From NCBI GenBank assembly GCA_029948255.1, contig JALIZF010001788.1, positions 319,501 through 383,500 of the forward strand: a DNA stretch of 64,000 bases. Direction: 5' to 3'. The notes under the pieces are model-generated. The model searched no databases. It worked only from the letters and a program-made list of their open reading frames with translations, and was not told the DNA's origin. Shown here piece after piece: positions 1-12,909 of this stretch. The position numbers and the translations under genes are program-made. Position 1 is the first letter of the stretch, and each line of letters opens with the position of its first letter. This DNA is from Telmatactis stephensoni. Its lineage: Eukaryota > Cnidaria > Anthozoa > Actiniaria > Isophelliidae.

Positions 1-41
1 CAGCGGTGAGAGGCGAGTGGCTTAACCACTATGCCACCCAT
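1..41 (-). repeat. tRNA-derived SINE head (partial, cut by window edge)
   Basis: Read on the minus strand, this begins GGGTGGCATAGTGGTTAA, an RNA polymerase III box A of the kind at the head of tRNA-derived SINEs, followed by CTCGCCTCTCACC. Box B and the tail would lie left of base 1, so the element cannot be bounded. It could also be a decayed tRNA gene. Confidence 0.45.
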
Positions 42-189
42 TCTACGTGTGCACTACAGAGAAGTCGAATCGAATGTAGTACGTGTGAGGATAATGGTGA
101 TCTGCATGAGATGGTTGTTGTAAACGTTGCATTGCGATAATACCTTATTCATTACCTCTGCACATGCAATTTCTCATAGCGCTGCACGC

Positions 190-387
190 ACTACGAGTAC
201 GAGATTGAGTACGAGTACGAGTTTTAAACTTGGCCTTGTGTATGTTGTTGATACTGAATCGTAGTCCCATATGTACCCTGGAACATCAAATTGTAGAAAA
301 AAAGGAAATTGGCCATGATTCAGTTTCAACAACTCACACAAGGCCAATTTTAAAACTCGCACTCATACTCAATCTCGTACTCGTAGT
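190..387. repeat. Foldback/MITE element with about 40-bp inverted arms
   Basis: The left arm (190-240) has repeated TACGAGTACGAGAT and ends in TTGGCCTTGTG. The right arm (336-387) is its near-perfect reverse complement, CACAAGGCCAA to ATCTCGTACTCGTAGT. The spacer is about 95 bp and non-coding. The arms contain a (TACGAG)n-like substructure. I see no clear target-site duplication. The short frames across it follow from the repeat and are not genes. Confidence 0.6.
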
Positions 388-1364
388 CAAATCTAAAGTT
401 TCCTATTTAAAAGCACGAGGCCGTAGGCTGAGTACTTTTATTGTTTTCAAGTGTTTGAAAACACATGATCTTTTTTACAGGCCTCTCGTCCAGAGAACGA
501 CGTTTTTCTTTTGTTTAAGGTGTCAAGATACCTTGGAGTTTGTGAGAACGTCCTCAGTATATAGTTTACGATGGCTTTGTGATGTATAAAGTCACGCTGA
601 AATTTTAGTTTCTCGTGCTGGTTACCAGAATTTTAAATTTTGAAAAATTTTTCTATCTCCATCTCTCTGTAACATTTAATACGATCGCGAGGCGTGCAAT
701 ATCAAACTTTCGAACTTTCTGAAGCAAAATGATTTTTTTATTGCTAGACATCGTTGCCGCCTTTGTGGTTTAGCAATTTCACTCTCGTAACAATTGCACT
801 GCCAGCGCGAGAAAAATAAAATGCACCGTGTATCGCAGAAATCATCGTAAATTAAATAAAGTGTAAGGAATTCAGAAAGAAAGAGTATGAACGTTAATTT
901 TATTAAGGTAATTCCGTAGAAATAAAACTGAACATGAGTTCTCATAAAACTTCACACAGTAATAGTTTTTGAGTTGCTTTTCCCAAAAATGAAATAAAAA
1001 CTGGGGGTCACCGAAGTACAACATATCTTTTCAGGTGTCTTGAGGGCTCAAGTTCAAAATTGCGTCAAAAATAATTTATTTCTTGAATCTGAGCAGTGCT
1101 AGCTGACTAATATGAGCTCATTTTCTCTCTTTGAGCAATAGCCTGGTATTATGATGCAATAAATTGTTGTAAAAATGCGTTTGCTACAAGAAAGAAGGTA
1201 AAATTGGTTGATAGTACGTGCCCTTGAAGCAGCGTGATAGCACCTTCCGACCGCACGTTTTGGAAAATATCTAAACAACTGGTCATGGAATCTTGACTAT
1301 AGTTATATATGTAATAGAGAGCCTTATTACCGTTGATTTGCAAAAATAAAAAGAATAGGTGCCC

Positions 1365-1475
1365 GTGCTCGTTTCCGCGCTACGACGCGCTAAAGTGTGA
1401 AACAAGACGTCGTAAACGGCTTGTGACCGAAGAGGACTAAGGCGAGTAACCACTATAGCGTCTCCTGTACTGTTC
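1365..1475 (-). repeat. Possible second tRNA-like SINE
   Basis: On the minus strand it reads GGAGACGCTATAGTGGTTAC, then TCGCCTTAGTC and a degenerate box-B-like GGTCACAAGCCG. The box A core (TATAGTGGTTA) resembles the SINE head at 1-41. No tail or target-site duplication was found. 388-1364 holds nothing else I can name. Confidence 0.3.
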
Positions 1476-1618
1476 CTCCTGTTAGACCCCCTAAAAACTT
1501 CCTACGACTAAAGCTTGCATCATTTTAAGTCAAATATATATCTTTTACAATCGAACAAATCAAAATAGGCTAAACTATGCTATGTGCAGAGATGCGCACT
1601 GCAAAACTACGGAATTTA

Positions 1619-2046
1619 TACCTTATAGGAGGATCTTTGCTGACGTCATGTGTTTACATTCTGCTTCATTGGCATACAGTTACTAGTAAAAATCGATAAG
1701 ATTACAAACTGAGTCCAAAACGTTTAAGAGCTGTTTGATACAAGTAATCTACGAAATTTTCAGCTCTTTGCATGCAATATTGTGCGAGATATTCAGCTTC
1801 CAATTTGCTTTCACATTTCTGGGTGGCAAAAGCGCTAATGAGCCCATACATTCTCTGTAAAATTTAGAGTTTTTAAAACTGCATCACGCAAAAAACTATT
1901 GCTTGTGGCACGCTCAAATTTCCAAAGAAAGCTAGTTTTGCCATGCCCTTTCAATATTCAGAGGTGATTTGGTGTTTATTTGGTTGAAAAGAGAAATGCC
2001 TATGCTAATGAGCAAAAATTGTAAACAAAGATCCGCCTATATACCC
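1619..2046. repeat. Possible TIR element
   Basis: TATAGGAGGATCTTTGCTGACG at 1624 is mirrored by ACAAAGATCCGCCTATATA at 2024-2042. The next 200 bp (2050-2260) repeats the internal pattern GGTTGAAAA...ATG(C/T)TAATGAGC, as if a diverged second copy lay head-to-tail. No coding sequence is visible. The boundary is uncertain. Confidence 0.35.
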
Positions 2047-2548
2047 TCAGTCATACATGTTCTATAAAATATCACAATTTGAACAATTCATAGCTCTGCG
2101 GACTTTCATTGGAACTTTCTAAATTTTTGCATAGTTACTAAGTGAAACATGCTTTGTAATATTTTATGGATCATTGTGCCTTTAGGTTGAAAAACAATTT
2201 ATGTTAATGAGCGGCGGCCATTTTGGAGAATATATGGTACAATAAAAATAATAATGCCCCCAAAAAATCGAAATATGGGTTACTTCAATTATAAAACTTT
2301 ATAATTCTTGTAATTTACCACTTATAACATTTGCACACTTGTTAAATCACTGGAAGTGCAAAAGTTTTATTGAAGTACCCCTTGAATTTCCTAAGTAGGG
2401 TCGGGTGGGGAAAATATTTGGTCGGTATATTCCAGTCTCTTTTCACTTCATTCAGGAACGCCTTGCTCATATTGTATCGGGTTACTCTTGAACTCTTCTT
2501 TTTTTTCAGCTATCGAACTTCTTTTTAATTTCTTTATTTGTATTCACC

Positions 2549-5500
2549 ATGAGTGACATCAATAGCCCCTCTAAGAAAGTGAGCCATTTGGACGAGGACC
2601 GTCGAAATTTTGACTCCGTATTTGCAAAGTTTGTGAACGACATTGTGTCAGAAAAGGAAGAAGATCGAGAGATTGGAGATGCAGCCAAGAAACTAAGACA
2701 GGTATTTATAGTTCTTTGATTCATTTGAAAAGTACCAGTTTAAATTCTTGGTTTTTCTTTTTTAAGACTTCTATCAAGAGTTGTAGTTAGGGTATACAAA
2801 TAACGAGAATTGTGAACAAATTTACTGGAGAATTTTTTGCTTGCATTTTTTCAGTTCCATATTTATAGGAAAATATCAAATATCAGATACATATCAAGAA
2901 CTTATATCAATAAATTGATATCCATATATCGTGCCTGATGTATGTTTCTTTTTTATGTGTTGATATGGATTTTTGTTGTTTAGGTTCTTGAATACAATGT
3001 ACCAGGAGGTTAGTTACCCATTAATATTCTTAACAGTAATACTAATAACTAATTATTATTATTAGAGTTATGGCTTATGGCTGTAAAAATATAGTAAGCA
3101 AGAGCAAAGAAGATGGAATGGGGGAACCATTCCATGGATGTTTCCTTACTCGTAGTTGTTTCCTACAACAACAACAACAACAACAACAACTGTTTATTCT
3201 ACCCATCCTAGAAAATTACATTATATAGAAATATAAAAAAAGTAGACAATTGGTTGGCTGATATGTGATTCAGGGTCAAAGCATGACTCATCCATTATGC
3301 CCAATGTCATCATTTTAAGTGCCTGAGCATTGGATGAGCCATAATTTGACCCTTCTGAATCACATGAGCCTATTTATAAGGTGCTGCCTTTGTAACTACA
3401 GTCAAATAGTTATAGTTGACCACTTCATGAATATTTAATGAGGACATACTACAGTCAGAACAGTGCTTGTGATTTGTTAAAATAGCAAAGAAAAATAAAA
3501 CAAAACAAAGGACAGGGATTACATGTAGAACAAAAGGCATAATTGTTCATCGTAATCCACTCATTCTTCGTTTTTGTTATTTGAACAAATCACAAGCTTC
3601 GTTCTAATGGTAGTGGTTGACCCAACTGCACCCCAGTCTCTCCAAAACATATATCTGGTCACTGACCAAAATGTCAAGGTTGGGTGTTTACTTGCCTATA
3701 AGTTAGAGTAAACACCATTATAGGAGAATCAAAATATTATTTTAAGAAAACTATCATCTATAGCAGTAGTTGCAGTTGCTTATTAGAAGAAGTCACTTAT
3801 GAGAGGTGCAAAGTATAGTAATTTTGTATGGGAAATATTGGTATTTCTGAAAAGTGGTCACATAGTGGAGGTGATCCCTTTTGGGAGATGGCCGCAAGTG
3901 GAGCTAAGTACTGCCCTTGATTAAGCACCGCATTTGAAAGCAACATTTTTGATAACTGCCACTCTCGAATAAGCATTACACATATTCACACAATAGTATA
4001 GTCTGTGCTTATTTGAAGAATAAGGAAGAAAACAAAGTATAGTATAACTTGAGCAACATTGAAATTTTGTGAAAAATATGAGGTTTTAAAATTGAATGTT
4101 TGAAATGTGTTTATTTTGTTCTTAACAATGGCTTAATTAAACCTAATAAGTCATTCCACGTACTGCATTGCTTAAACGAGTCTTGGAATTGATGGTATTG
4201 ATGAAGTTGATGCTGATAGCAAGTTATGTTTGTAATGCAGGACAGAGTTACAGGTTAACAAAATATGATTGTATAACTTACAAGAAATCATAATTTGATC
4301 ATTAGGTAAAAGGAATCGTGGATTGTCAGTGATTGGTTCAGTAAGACATCTTAAAAGTGAAGATAATATCACTGATGAAACAGTTAATATTGCATTACTC
4401 CTTGGATGGTGTGTTGAATGGGTAAGGGATACATTTTAATAATAATTCAATAATTATGATAGAGTGCATGCACTTAATCCATGAAACAAACACTACTAAT
4501 TACTACTAAATAGTGTTGATTAGACAATAGGAAATAAAGGAATTACGTACATAATAATTTAGCTGCACTATTTTGTACTATAAATGTTTCACGGATTAAG
4601 TGCATGCACTGAATTTCACTAAAATACATAATTTGTACATGTATGCAGTCAAACCTGCATTAATGGACACATCCAGTCAGTGGACTTCCCTTAAGCAGAC
4701 ATCAAGCCTTGGCCCCTTATCACAAACTTTAAACTCCACAATATTTAACCTCCTATAAGTAGACAACTATTGTAAGAGAACATTTAATATTTGGTCCCAT
4801 GGGTATCAAAACTGTACATCTATTAATGTCATGATTGTACATGTATTTCATTCAAATATCTATACTCACCTCTAGCAAATAATCTGCATAGCTGGCCTTC
4901 GCAAAAGGGAATGGGGTGGAGAAGAGGGAAAAGGAGGGAATACTGAGAATGTCCTATCAGTAATAACTGATGATTAATTCCCATTAGTCAAATTAAGTAA
5001 TTTGAGATGTCTTTTTCTTCGTCCAGTTTCAGGCATTTTTTCTTGTAGCAGATGATATAATGGACCAGTCATTAACAAGACGAGGTCAATTGTGTTGGTA
5101 TAAACAGGTGCATAATCAAACATTCTTATCAGATATCAAAGGTGGGTGATGAAGGGGCAGTGAGAGTGGTTTGATTTTTGGGTGGGGCACCTCATGCCCA
5201 AGTAACTCTTCAGTTATTTAGTTCATTTTCTATCTTCCTTCAAGGGTTTTCTGAAAGTCCTCTGGTTTTCCTCTCTAATAATGAATAAAAATACAGAATC
5301 TGATACTTCTAGTTATCCAGAAGAGGCATGAATTCATTAAAAACTGACTTTTTCTGGGCTACCTTTTTCTCCAATTTTTGGATGGAGGACTGCAGTTGTT
5401 TTCATTTTGAGATAGCTAATAAAATTATCCCACTAAATGTACACATACGTACAGTAAGTGCTAGACCATTTTACACACCACTCTTACTTGCCAACAGGTG

Positions 5501-8500
5501 CAACATTGATTGTGGGTGTTTTGATATTGAATGGTATTTGTGTTTTACAGCCAGATGTAGGACTGATTGCCATCAATGATTGCATTATGATTGAACAAAC
5601 TGTGTTTGCTTTATTAAAGAAGTACATCAGACATCACAGCTATTATGTTGATGTTATTGAGTTATTTCATGAGGTAAGTGTTCAGACAAGAGTTACAACT
5701 ACACATCTATTTAGTTACTCAGGCATAAGACAGTACTTGTAATGGGGAGGTACAAATGAAGCTAGAATAGTGATCCTCAAAAGGACCAAGTTGAGGTAGT
5801 TCCAGAGCCTTCAATTTCTTCAATGAATTTCCTTTAAAAAACCTGGGGGGGGGGGGGGGCCTAATGATTTTGAAGGTCCTCAATAGGGGGATATGGCTAT
5901 TAAAAGCCCAATTTAAAAGTCTGAGGTTACATACCTACATTATACAATGCACATGGTTTCTTGATTAAATTTTTTCCAATGTTTGGATGACAAAATATTA
6001 TTTTTCTCCACTAAATTTAGAGTTTCTACATTTTCAATCACTTGCTTACTAGTGCCCAGAACCCCAGGGTAAGACCAATGTTCTCTAATACAAGTGAACT
6101 TGCTTGAATATGTGCAGGAAAGGTGTCTGAGTAACAAGGGTTTGGTATTGGTTGAGTGGTTGCATACAAAGCAATTCAAAACGTGGCTCCAGTCTAACAG
6201 TGGAGAAATATTGTAGTCAGCATATTATTTACCTTAAATTTATTAGTAAAAATTATATTTATCTTGATAAGGGTAAATTGTATCATTGAAAATAAAATTT
6301 GAAATTTCATAGGGGTGGGGGTCCCATGTTAAATTTCCTCCTTGGTGGAGTATATTAGCATATTATTGAGCCACACAATTAATGATTTAGCCTTAATATT
6401 TTATTGATCATTAGGTAGCATATCTTACATCAATTGGACAGTCATTGGATTTGATAACAAAGCCTGGCGATAATTTTGAAAATTTTACTCTTGATAGGTA
6501 TTACATTGGTTGTGAGCTGTTTTAATATAAAGACAGTTTTAGAGTGAAAATTGTTGCATTGGGACCCAAGGGTTTTTTGTTTTTTCTGATCTAGATCTAC
6601 ATGTCCATCATCCTTCAGTACCCTGGTCCCAGAGGCTTGCCTTGTCTTTTTCTTTCTTTAGGATTTATTTTACGAGCCACACAGCGATGAGATGTTTACA
6701 TTTTTAAGTCAAGAAATAAGCACTTAAAAAGTAATGTAAACATGTTGCCACTGCTTGGCTCATAAAATAAATCGTAAAAAAAGAAAAAAACAAGGAAAGC
6801 CTCTGGGACCAGGGTAAGCCATGAGTTGAGTCTATGACCTCATTGTATATTGTCACTATAAAGATTTATAAAAATCTAATAGTAACTTCCCATGAGAATT
6901 TTGAGAAAACAAATATTTGTCCATTTATTCTATGGCTCTCTGAGGTCTTTTGGTGAAGTTTCAGCTAAATTGAAGTTTGAACAATTTTGATCACAGTCCC
7001 GCTTTAAGCTTGGTGTTTGCACAGAAGGTCACAAAATAATGTGGATGTGGAAATTACAAGGGTGTGGGCAAGGGCGGCAGGGATTACTTTTGCCCTTGCT
7101 CTGCAAAGGGATTAGAAAAGTAACCTCTGCTAGCAAGGTATTGTCTATTAGTAGACTGCCCCCAAACAGTCAACAGAGTGGTTAGCAAAATCACATTAAA
7201 TCAACAATAATATTAATTTGGTATGTTATTTTACTCTACCCTGTCTGCCTGTCTGTAGAAACACAGATGTTTGATTTCACAAAATCATCATCTATTAATT
7301 CACAGCCAACAATCATTATAAGTGAGGGTTACATGCAGGCACAATCATGGTAAAATAAAATGAACAAATCATTTTGTACCTTCCCTTCCTGGTTGTATCA
7401 GAACCTTTGGTAGTGGAGAATATGACAATATTATGTGGGATAATGCAGCAATGAGTAACGTGATTGATTTGTTGTAATGTAGATATAAAGTCATAGTCAA
7501 GTACAAGACAGCCTTCTATTCATTTTATTTGCCAGTAGCTCTTGCAATGTACATGGTAGGTACAGCTGTAATTTGTGATCACAATAATTGCTTTTCTTAT
7601 TCCATCTGTAGTCCAGCCCCAGACTCTCTTTCTTGCCGCTCCAGGACTCGCAGAGAAAGGAAGGTCGACTGATTTCTCCACGAGTCCTGGAGTGGCAAGA
7701 AAGAGAGTCTGGGACTGGACTAATTCCATCTGTAGCACTAGCACAATAAATTTTATTAATCAGTAACCATTAATGTTTGGCCCTTTTATGAATATATGAT
7801 TGGCTGTTTAGTGACTATTATATTACAATATTTATCTATAAAATTCCATATATTTTGTAGGCTGGTATTACTGATAAGGAAGCTCATAAAAATGCTAAAA
7901 CAATTCTATTAGAGATGGGTGAATTCTTTCAAATTCAGGTAGTGCACCACTTATATATGTCATTATCCAACAGCATAATAATTATTATTCAATGTGGCAT
8001 GTAGCATTGTGGCATTCAATGTATTGCCTAGTGCAGCAATGCCCAGATGTTGACCACAGAATTCTGGAGGTAGTTAAGAATGGGTGTGCTCTGTCTCATA
8101 TCTATATTATGATTTTGATCTGAGAAGCTCAGATTGCCCATGATGGAGTGTGGATAAAGGGTTTGGGAAGAGGATGAGTTTTTCCATCACCTGTGTAGAG
8201 GGACAACATTAAAATAACATGAATTTAACCTTGGTATAACTTTATAATATTAGTAGAAAAAGTGTACAAATTGTATTTTTTTAAAGGATGATTTTCTGGA
8301 TGCATATGGAGACCCAAAAGTAACAGGAAAAGTTGGTACAGACATAGAAGAAAACAAGTGTACTTGGTTGATTGTTAAAGCTTTGGGAAAAGCTACATCA
8401 CAACAGCTTAAAATTATCAAGGTAAACCATATCAGTGGACACCATGAATTAGCTAGCCGGCTACTAGTCCAGATATACAAGTTCAGACCTGTTTTTAGCC

Positions 8501-9246
8501 CACTCTGTTAAAGCTTGTTGGTGTTTAAGGGTGTACTAACATATAAAAATTGCCCGTTGCTAGGGAAATTTGAAAATGCTCTAAAATGCTTCTAAATAGT
8601 TAAATCGCTTTTACATTTTATAGTTTGTCTTCCTTGAGGAGACTTTAACATTTTATGATGTCATTGTGTGAGGTCATCAAATGACGTCATAGCTACAGAA
8701 AAACTATAATTTTCTTTAGCAATGTATATAGGAGAATTTGAAATCCATTAAGTAATTCTTGAAATCAAGGTGCATCATGCCAAGCGTGCCTTTTAAGAAT
8801 GATCTCTAAATAAACTTAGTATGATTTTTTAAATGTCAAAATTGAGTGAATAATGCAAATATCTTCTGTATTTCTTGACTTTTCGCAAATCCCATGCTTT
8901 GCTTTGACGAAAAGGCTGCAAATGAAATAAATATTGAAGAAATACTGTCTTAGTTTTGACAAAAACCACCAAAGATTATAGCCTTAGAACATTACAACAA
9001 TTCACAAGGTTTTCATATAATTTATGATTGTGCTATCTATTTTAGGAAAACTATGGAATAAATGACCAAGATGCTTCTTCCAAGGTGAAGACAGTTTATA
9101 AAGAGCTTGAACTTGAAAAGCTATTTTATGAATATGAAGAGAGCAGTTATCAGAGAATCATTGACCTTATATCAACCAAGTCAGGTGATTTACCAAAAGC
9201 TGTGTTTTTGGAATTTGTACAAAAAATTTATAAACGTGACAAATGA
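2549..9246 (+). CDS. FDPS: Farnesyl diphosphate synthase, ten coding exons
   Basis: Condenses IPP with DMAPP and then GPP to make farnesyl diphosphate, the branch point for sterols, dolichol, ubiquinone and prenylation. Exons by frame and GT-AG sites: 2549-2701, 2984-3008, 4306-4421, 5027-5107, 5551-5673, 6415-6497, 7483-7555, 7861-7938, 8287-8421, 9046-9246. They join to 1068 nt, 355 aa plus stop, the usual animal length (about 350) with no break. First Asp-rich motif DDIMD is at residues 107-111, preceded by the chain-length-setting FF at 102-103. The second, DDFLD, is at 245-249 after GEFFQIQ. GKYNRG-like GKRNRG is at 60-65, and the C-terminus is basic (IYKRDK). I see no mitochondrial leader. 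The start follows a pyrimidine-rich stretch ending in CAG at about 2510, so a 5'-UTR intron is possible. The introns carry several foldback elements, all clear of splice sites. This is the only clearly functional host gene in the window. Confidence 0.96.
3164..3190. repeat. (CAA)n microsatellite
   Basis: About nine CAA units in the second intron of the FDPS gene. Confidence 0.9.
3254..3372. repeat. Foldback element in FDPS intron
   Basis: Arms of about 45 bp: GTGATTCAGGGTCAAAG...GACTCATCCA (3265-3295) and TGGATGAGCC...TTTGACCCTTCTGAATCAC (3332-3364). The loop is about 30 bp. No coding. Confidence 0.65.
3456..3604. repeat. Foldback element in FDPS intron
   Basis: GAACAGTGCTTGTGATTTGTT at the left is mirrored by AACAAATCACAAGCTTCGTTC at the right. 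The A-rich loop is about 100 bp. Confidence 0.6.
4463..4610. repeat. Foldback/MITE in FDPS intron
   Basis: AGTGCATGCACTTAATCC (4463) is mirrored by GGATTAAGTGCATGCACT (4593-4610). The arms continue to TGAAACA/TGTTTCA. GTGCATGCAC is itself a palindrome. Confidence 0.65.
6619..6816. repeat. Long-arm foldback MITE in FDPS intron
   Basis: TACCCTGGTCCCAGAGGCTT at the left and CCTCTGGGACCAGGGTA at the right. The arms extend about 85 bp through matching TTTATTTTACGAGCCA and TGGCTCATAAAATAAA blocks. TA at both ends suggests a Tc1/mariner-type target, but this is not decisive. It lies in the large intron between FDPS exons 6 and 7. Confidence 0.7.
7609..7722. mobile_element. Foldback MITE with 10-bp target-site duplication
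   Basis: A near-perfect hairpin of about 45-bp arms (TAGTCCAGCCCCAGACTCTC to GAGAGTCTGGGACTGGACTA) is flanked by the direct repeat ATTCCATCTG at 7599-7608 and 7723-7732. A 9-10 bp duplication fits Mutator-like elements. It sits in an FDPS intron, 54 bp downstream of exon 7. Confidence 0.8.
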
Positions 9247-10342
9247 AATACCAGTATTTGTTTAAAAAATTGCCATAGGTAGGTAATTTAGGGAGTGGTC
9301 ATAATTTATGGGTAGGGGGCTGACTTATGGGTGGGGGGCTAAAATAGTTTCATCTATGATTGTAAGGGTGTCAAACGGGGGGGGGGGGGGGGGCTAAAAA
9401 ATGTTTTGGGTTAAAATTTCAATAATGATAAGCAATCATTTGCTTCAGAATAACATTATATTTATACACTGACTAAAGACTATTACAGCATTGCCCATAC
9501 CTTTAAATGACACATTTCAGCTGTATGAAGTGACCACATTTATTTAGATTTGGAAGGGTGCAGCATAGAAGAATGAGTCAGGTCAAAGTTCAATAACATT
9601 TTGCCACCATAATGTATTTGCAGCAATATTCGCAATTCATCTGAGGGAATTGGGGAAGGGAGAGGATGTAAAACGTTTTGGCTAATGTTATTGGGGCATT
9701 ATAAGGTCTTCAGTTTTTTTTTATTTGGAGGAAAAAAAGTTTTTAAATAAATAAATAAAATGTGGATTTAATTCTGCCATTTGACTGCAGTACCCCATCA
9801 ATAATGGCCACTCCTTTAATTACCACAGGGACCCCCCAGCATTGGGTAGACATGTTGCTGGCACCCAAAGTAAAATAATCAGGAATAAGATGTCCAAGTT
9901 TATTGAGCCACTGTAAAAGTTAGTATAATTAGACACATTTCATTCATTTTTATCTCAGTGATAAAGAGATCGAGTGTGAAATGAAGGTCTCCCAGTGCTG
10001 CAACTGTGCCACTGTCAGGTTTTTGTGTTGCAGTTAAACATTTTCCACCAGTTTAAATTCCTCTGAGGGTAGATACATTGCTAAATCATAAGTTTAATGA
10101 TCAGTAAGCTGTGTGCATGGTTTAGTTTTTTAGGCATCAATTGCAGAACTAAAATAGTGCCTAAAACAATTTTAACACAAGGAAAAAAACCTGCAACATA
10201 TATAAAAACACTTAAAATTCCTGCAGTGACCATACCAACCATGACAGTGCTATTGTTCACATACAATGACTTACTGCTCTAATCTGTCGTATTTGAGAGC
10301 TTTTGCTGAATCTTGTTGTAGTTGGGATTTCCATGAGAAACC
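9247..10342. other. FDPS 3' flank, no gene seen
   Basis: Contains a poly-G run at about 9377-9393 with two degenerate GGGTGGGGGGCT repeats just before it (9313-9345). AATAAATAAATAAAA at about 9747 is a candidate polyadenylation region. No frame worth reporting. Confidence 0.5.
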
Positions 10343-10345
10343 ATT

Positions 10346-10530
10346 GTGTAGTCCCAAAAAATATCCATACCCCCACCAAGGAGGGAATTTGTAAATGGAC
10401 CCCCTACCCTCCGGAACTTCCATTTTTCTTCCATATAAACTCTGTAATTTTGTTTTTCTGACCCCCTCCCTCCCCTCCGGAATTTCCAATTCCCTCCACG
10501 GTGGGGTATGGATATTTTCTGGAACTACAC
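10346..10530. mobile_element. 185-bp MITE, ATT target duplication
   Basis: Inverted termini GTGTAGTCCCAAAAAATATC and GATATTTTCTGGAACTACAC, extended by CATACCCCCACC/GGTGGGGTATG, are flanked on both sides by ATT. The inside has two CCTCCGGAA-TTCCA blocks. From memory this MITE type is common in coral DNA. Confidence 0.7.
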
Positions 10531-10989
10531 ATTGATATCTAACTTTTCTGGCTCAGTTGATTTGCTTGGATTAGGAAAATAATGAATAGCCTGCTTTTGA
10601 TATATTGGATGAGTGGAAGTGAACATTGGGGTCAAAGTCAAGGCTTAGGGGAAATAAAATGCTTTGTTTTTGATTGGAGTGTGATTGTTCGACTAATATA
10701 TTGAAAGTGGTCTATTGTCAAACTATAAATAAATTTTCATTATTTTAATTGACTCTGTGTATGTACATTGTACAACAGGAAATCTTAATATCAATAGAAA
10801 ATCTAAATATTAATAAAAAAAATTGATTGGGGACTCACTGTAGAATAGGTCTTGTTCTGTTTACTTTGTTCATGGGATTCCTGTGCTTGCCTCCTCCATG
10901 GACTTCCTGTTTCCTGTTCATCTCTAAGGGAAAATGCAAAGGTTTTTTTAGGTATATTACAGCACCTGCTTAAGCAGCTCCACTGTTGA

Positions 10990-11680
10990 TTGTGATACCC
11001 GATTTTAAGGCCTCATTCACCAGTAGTCTTCAACGCCAATTCCCCCAGAAGGACCTTATTGCTGGAATGTGTCCATAAAATGGATATGAGGCGTACGGTT
11101 AAAAGTGGATATCACACCTAGCTCAACTGGGTTAGCAGTATCCATTCCACTGACAGTATTGAACGACGACTGAATATACCGCATTTCATAAACGCAACAC
11201 ATGACCTTGCAGACAAGCGCGCAAACCAACCAATTAAGTTACCTAGCATCCTTGATAATATGTTCAAATATGCTAGGAATGTGCATAGCTATAACACCAT
11301 ATATCGAGCAACGACAATCTCTATTAGGCCTTAAAACAAATATAGACAAACAGACCGGCTTATCAAAAAACCTACCTACCCTCCTTAAATTGATACTGAC
11401 ACGTTTTCATTTTCACAAAGCAACTGTGTTAAATGTATATAAATGAAAGAACAAGAAGAAATGTTGACATGTTTGTTGAGCAATCATCATCGGTCAACAA
11501 AACGTTCTTCCCGTTCTTTCATTTATATTCAAGTGCCTATACAATCATTTGTGTAAAATGTATATACGCTAAAATTAAAGATAGAATAAATGCTTTGTGT
11601 CGTGATAAAGATTGTACATTAGTTCTGAAATTTAAGGTTGGTATATAAATACAGAGGGCTTTGAAGTAGTTAAATCCAGT
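10990..11680. other. Unassigned stretch with a hairpin
   Basis: Two short + strand frames (11201-11446, 11433-11648) have no recognisable domain. At 11436-11527, ATAAATGAAAGAAC pairs with GTTCTTTCATTTAT around TGAGCAATCATCATCGGTCAACAAAACG. That loop resembles sequence found near Penelope-like retroelement ends, but this is memory only. Confidence 0.25.
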
Positions 11681-11740
11681 CACGAAGGCGATCGACCGCA
11701 AGCTGTTTTCAACCGAGTGGGGCGCTCCATTGAGCGTCTT

Positions 11741-12009
11741 ATTACAGGCTCGTAACATGGTATATGGGATCAGGGATCAAGCCCCAAATTATGGCCAGGA
11801 TCAGGGATCAGAGGCCAGGGCTCAGGGATCAAATGGGTGGGATCGAGGATCAGGGACATTGGGTCAGGATCAGGGATCAGCTCAGTTTTTTGCACCAAGG
11901 ATTAGGGATCAAAAATTTCTAAAAATAAGGACTTATAATTAGGGATGAAAATTTCCGTAAATTCCTGGGATCAGCGAGACGAAAATATACCATGTTACGA
12001 GCCTGTAAT
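11741..12009. mobile_element. 269-bp TIR element with GGGATCA iterons
   Basis: A perfect 25-bp terminal inverted repeat begins ATTACAGGCTCGTAAC at the left and ends GTTACGAGCCTGTAAT at the right. The inside is built of GGATCAGGGATCA direct repeats (about eight cores). TA at the edge of each TIR fits a Tc1/mariner-type insertion. It is non-coding; the + strand frame across it is the repeat itself. Confidence 0.75.
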
Positions 12010-12909
12010 TGGGTAAAATACTGAGAAGCCATTGAAATGTTACGCGCGCGTGAAATGTAAAACGAATGGCACAGAGCTGGTGTGATGTATATTTTCTTTC
12101 TAGAGATCTTTTTTTTTTGCCGCTTTCGTCAAGAAAAGACATGGCCATTGCAAAATCTTGAAAAAAAGAAAGGATGATTTGTGGCTACATACATTTTCTA
12201 TAGAAATAAAAATATCACTTGTTCCACAGGTAACCCAGGCTAATTACTTGTAAAGAGATATGTGTAATAAATATGGCTTCTCCTCAACTATACAATTTAC
12301 CTCTGAAATTGTGGAAATAAAGCTTAGAATTTAAGAAAACAAGTTTACTTACCGTCTCGTCTTGACATTTGTCGATTTTGTGCGTTTTTAAGCCATTTTA
12401 GGTACCCCGTCCCGTTCATCGAGCACGGTACTTGGGGTGCCTGTGTTTCACTGGCAATGCATACTGGGATTCCTTGGAAACATGATCAACTGACACGCCA
12501 ACGTTGAGTGTGCCTACAGGAACCTGGCTGGTTGAGGTTTTTCGATGAATGTGGCTGTTTATTACTGGTTTGTGGAAAGCAGTTGATGGTAAGTGGTTAT
12601 TTATTGCACAAGAAATGTTTTGCGTTCGACAATTGTGTGATTTTATGCAGATAAATCACTCGAAGTAACGATTTCAGCGCAAGGCGAAAATGGCGCCAAA
12701 GTCTTTGTACCTTCGTAGTTACTACGGACCTCTTTAATCATGTCTTTAATCGACATAGTGTATAGTTGCTTTCTTTTGTAAAAAGGTTTTCGTTTTTCTC
12801 TGAACAAAAACTCTATGGTGTTCGATGAAAAATTTCTCCACTGTTCATAATTGATTGAACAGTTACTATCGCCAGCAACGAATTGTGCATGAATGCATCG
12901 TGCATCAGG

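Noticed and set aside
230..589. 119-codon + strand frame at the left end
   Set aside because: It runs through the foldback element at 190-387; composition follows the repeat and there is no recognisable protein.
11730..11942. 70-codon frame rich in DQGS
   Set aside because: Translation of GGGATCA iterons within the TIR element at 11741-12009.
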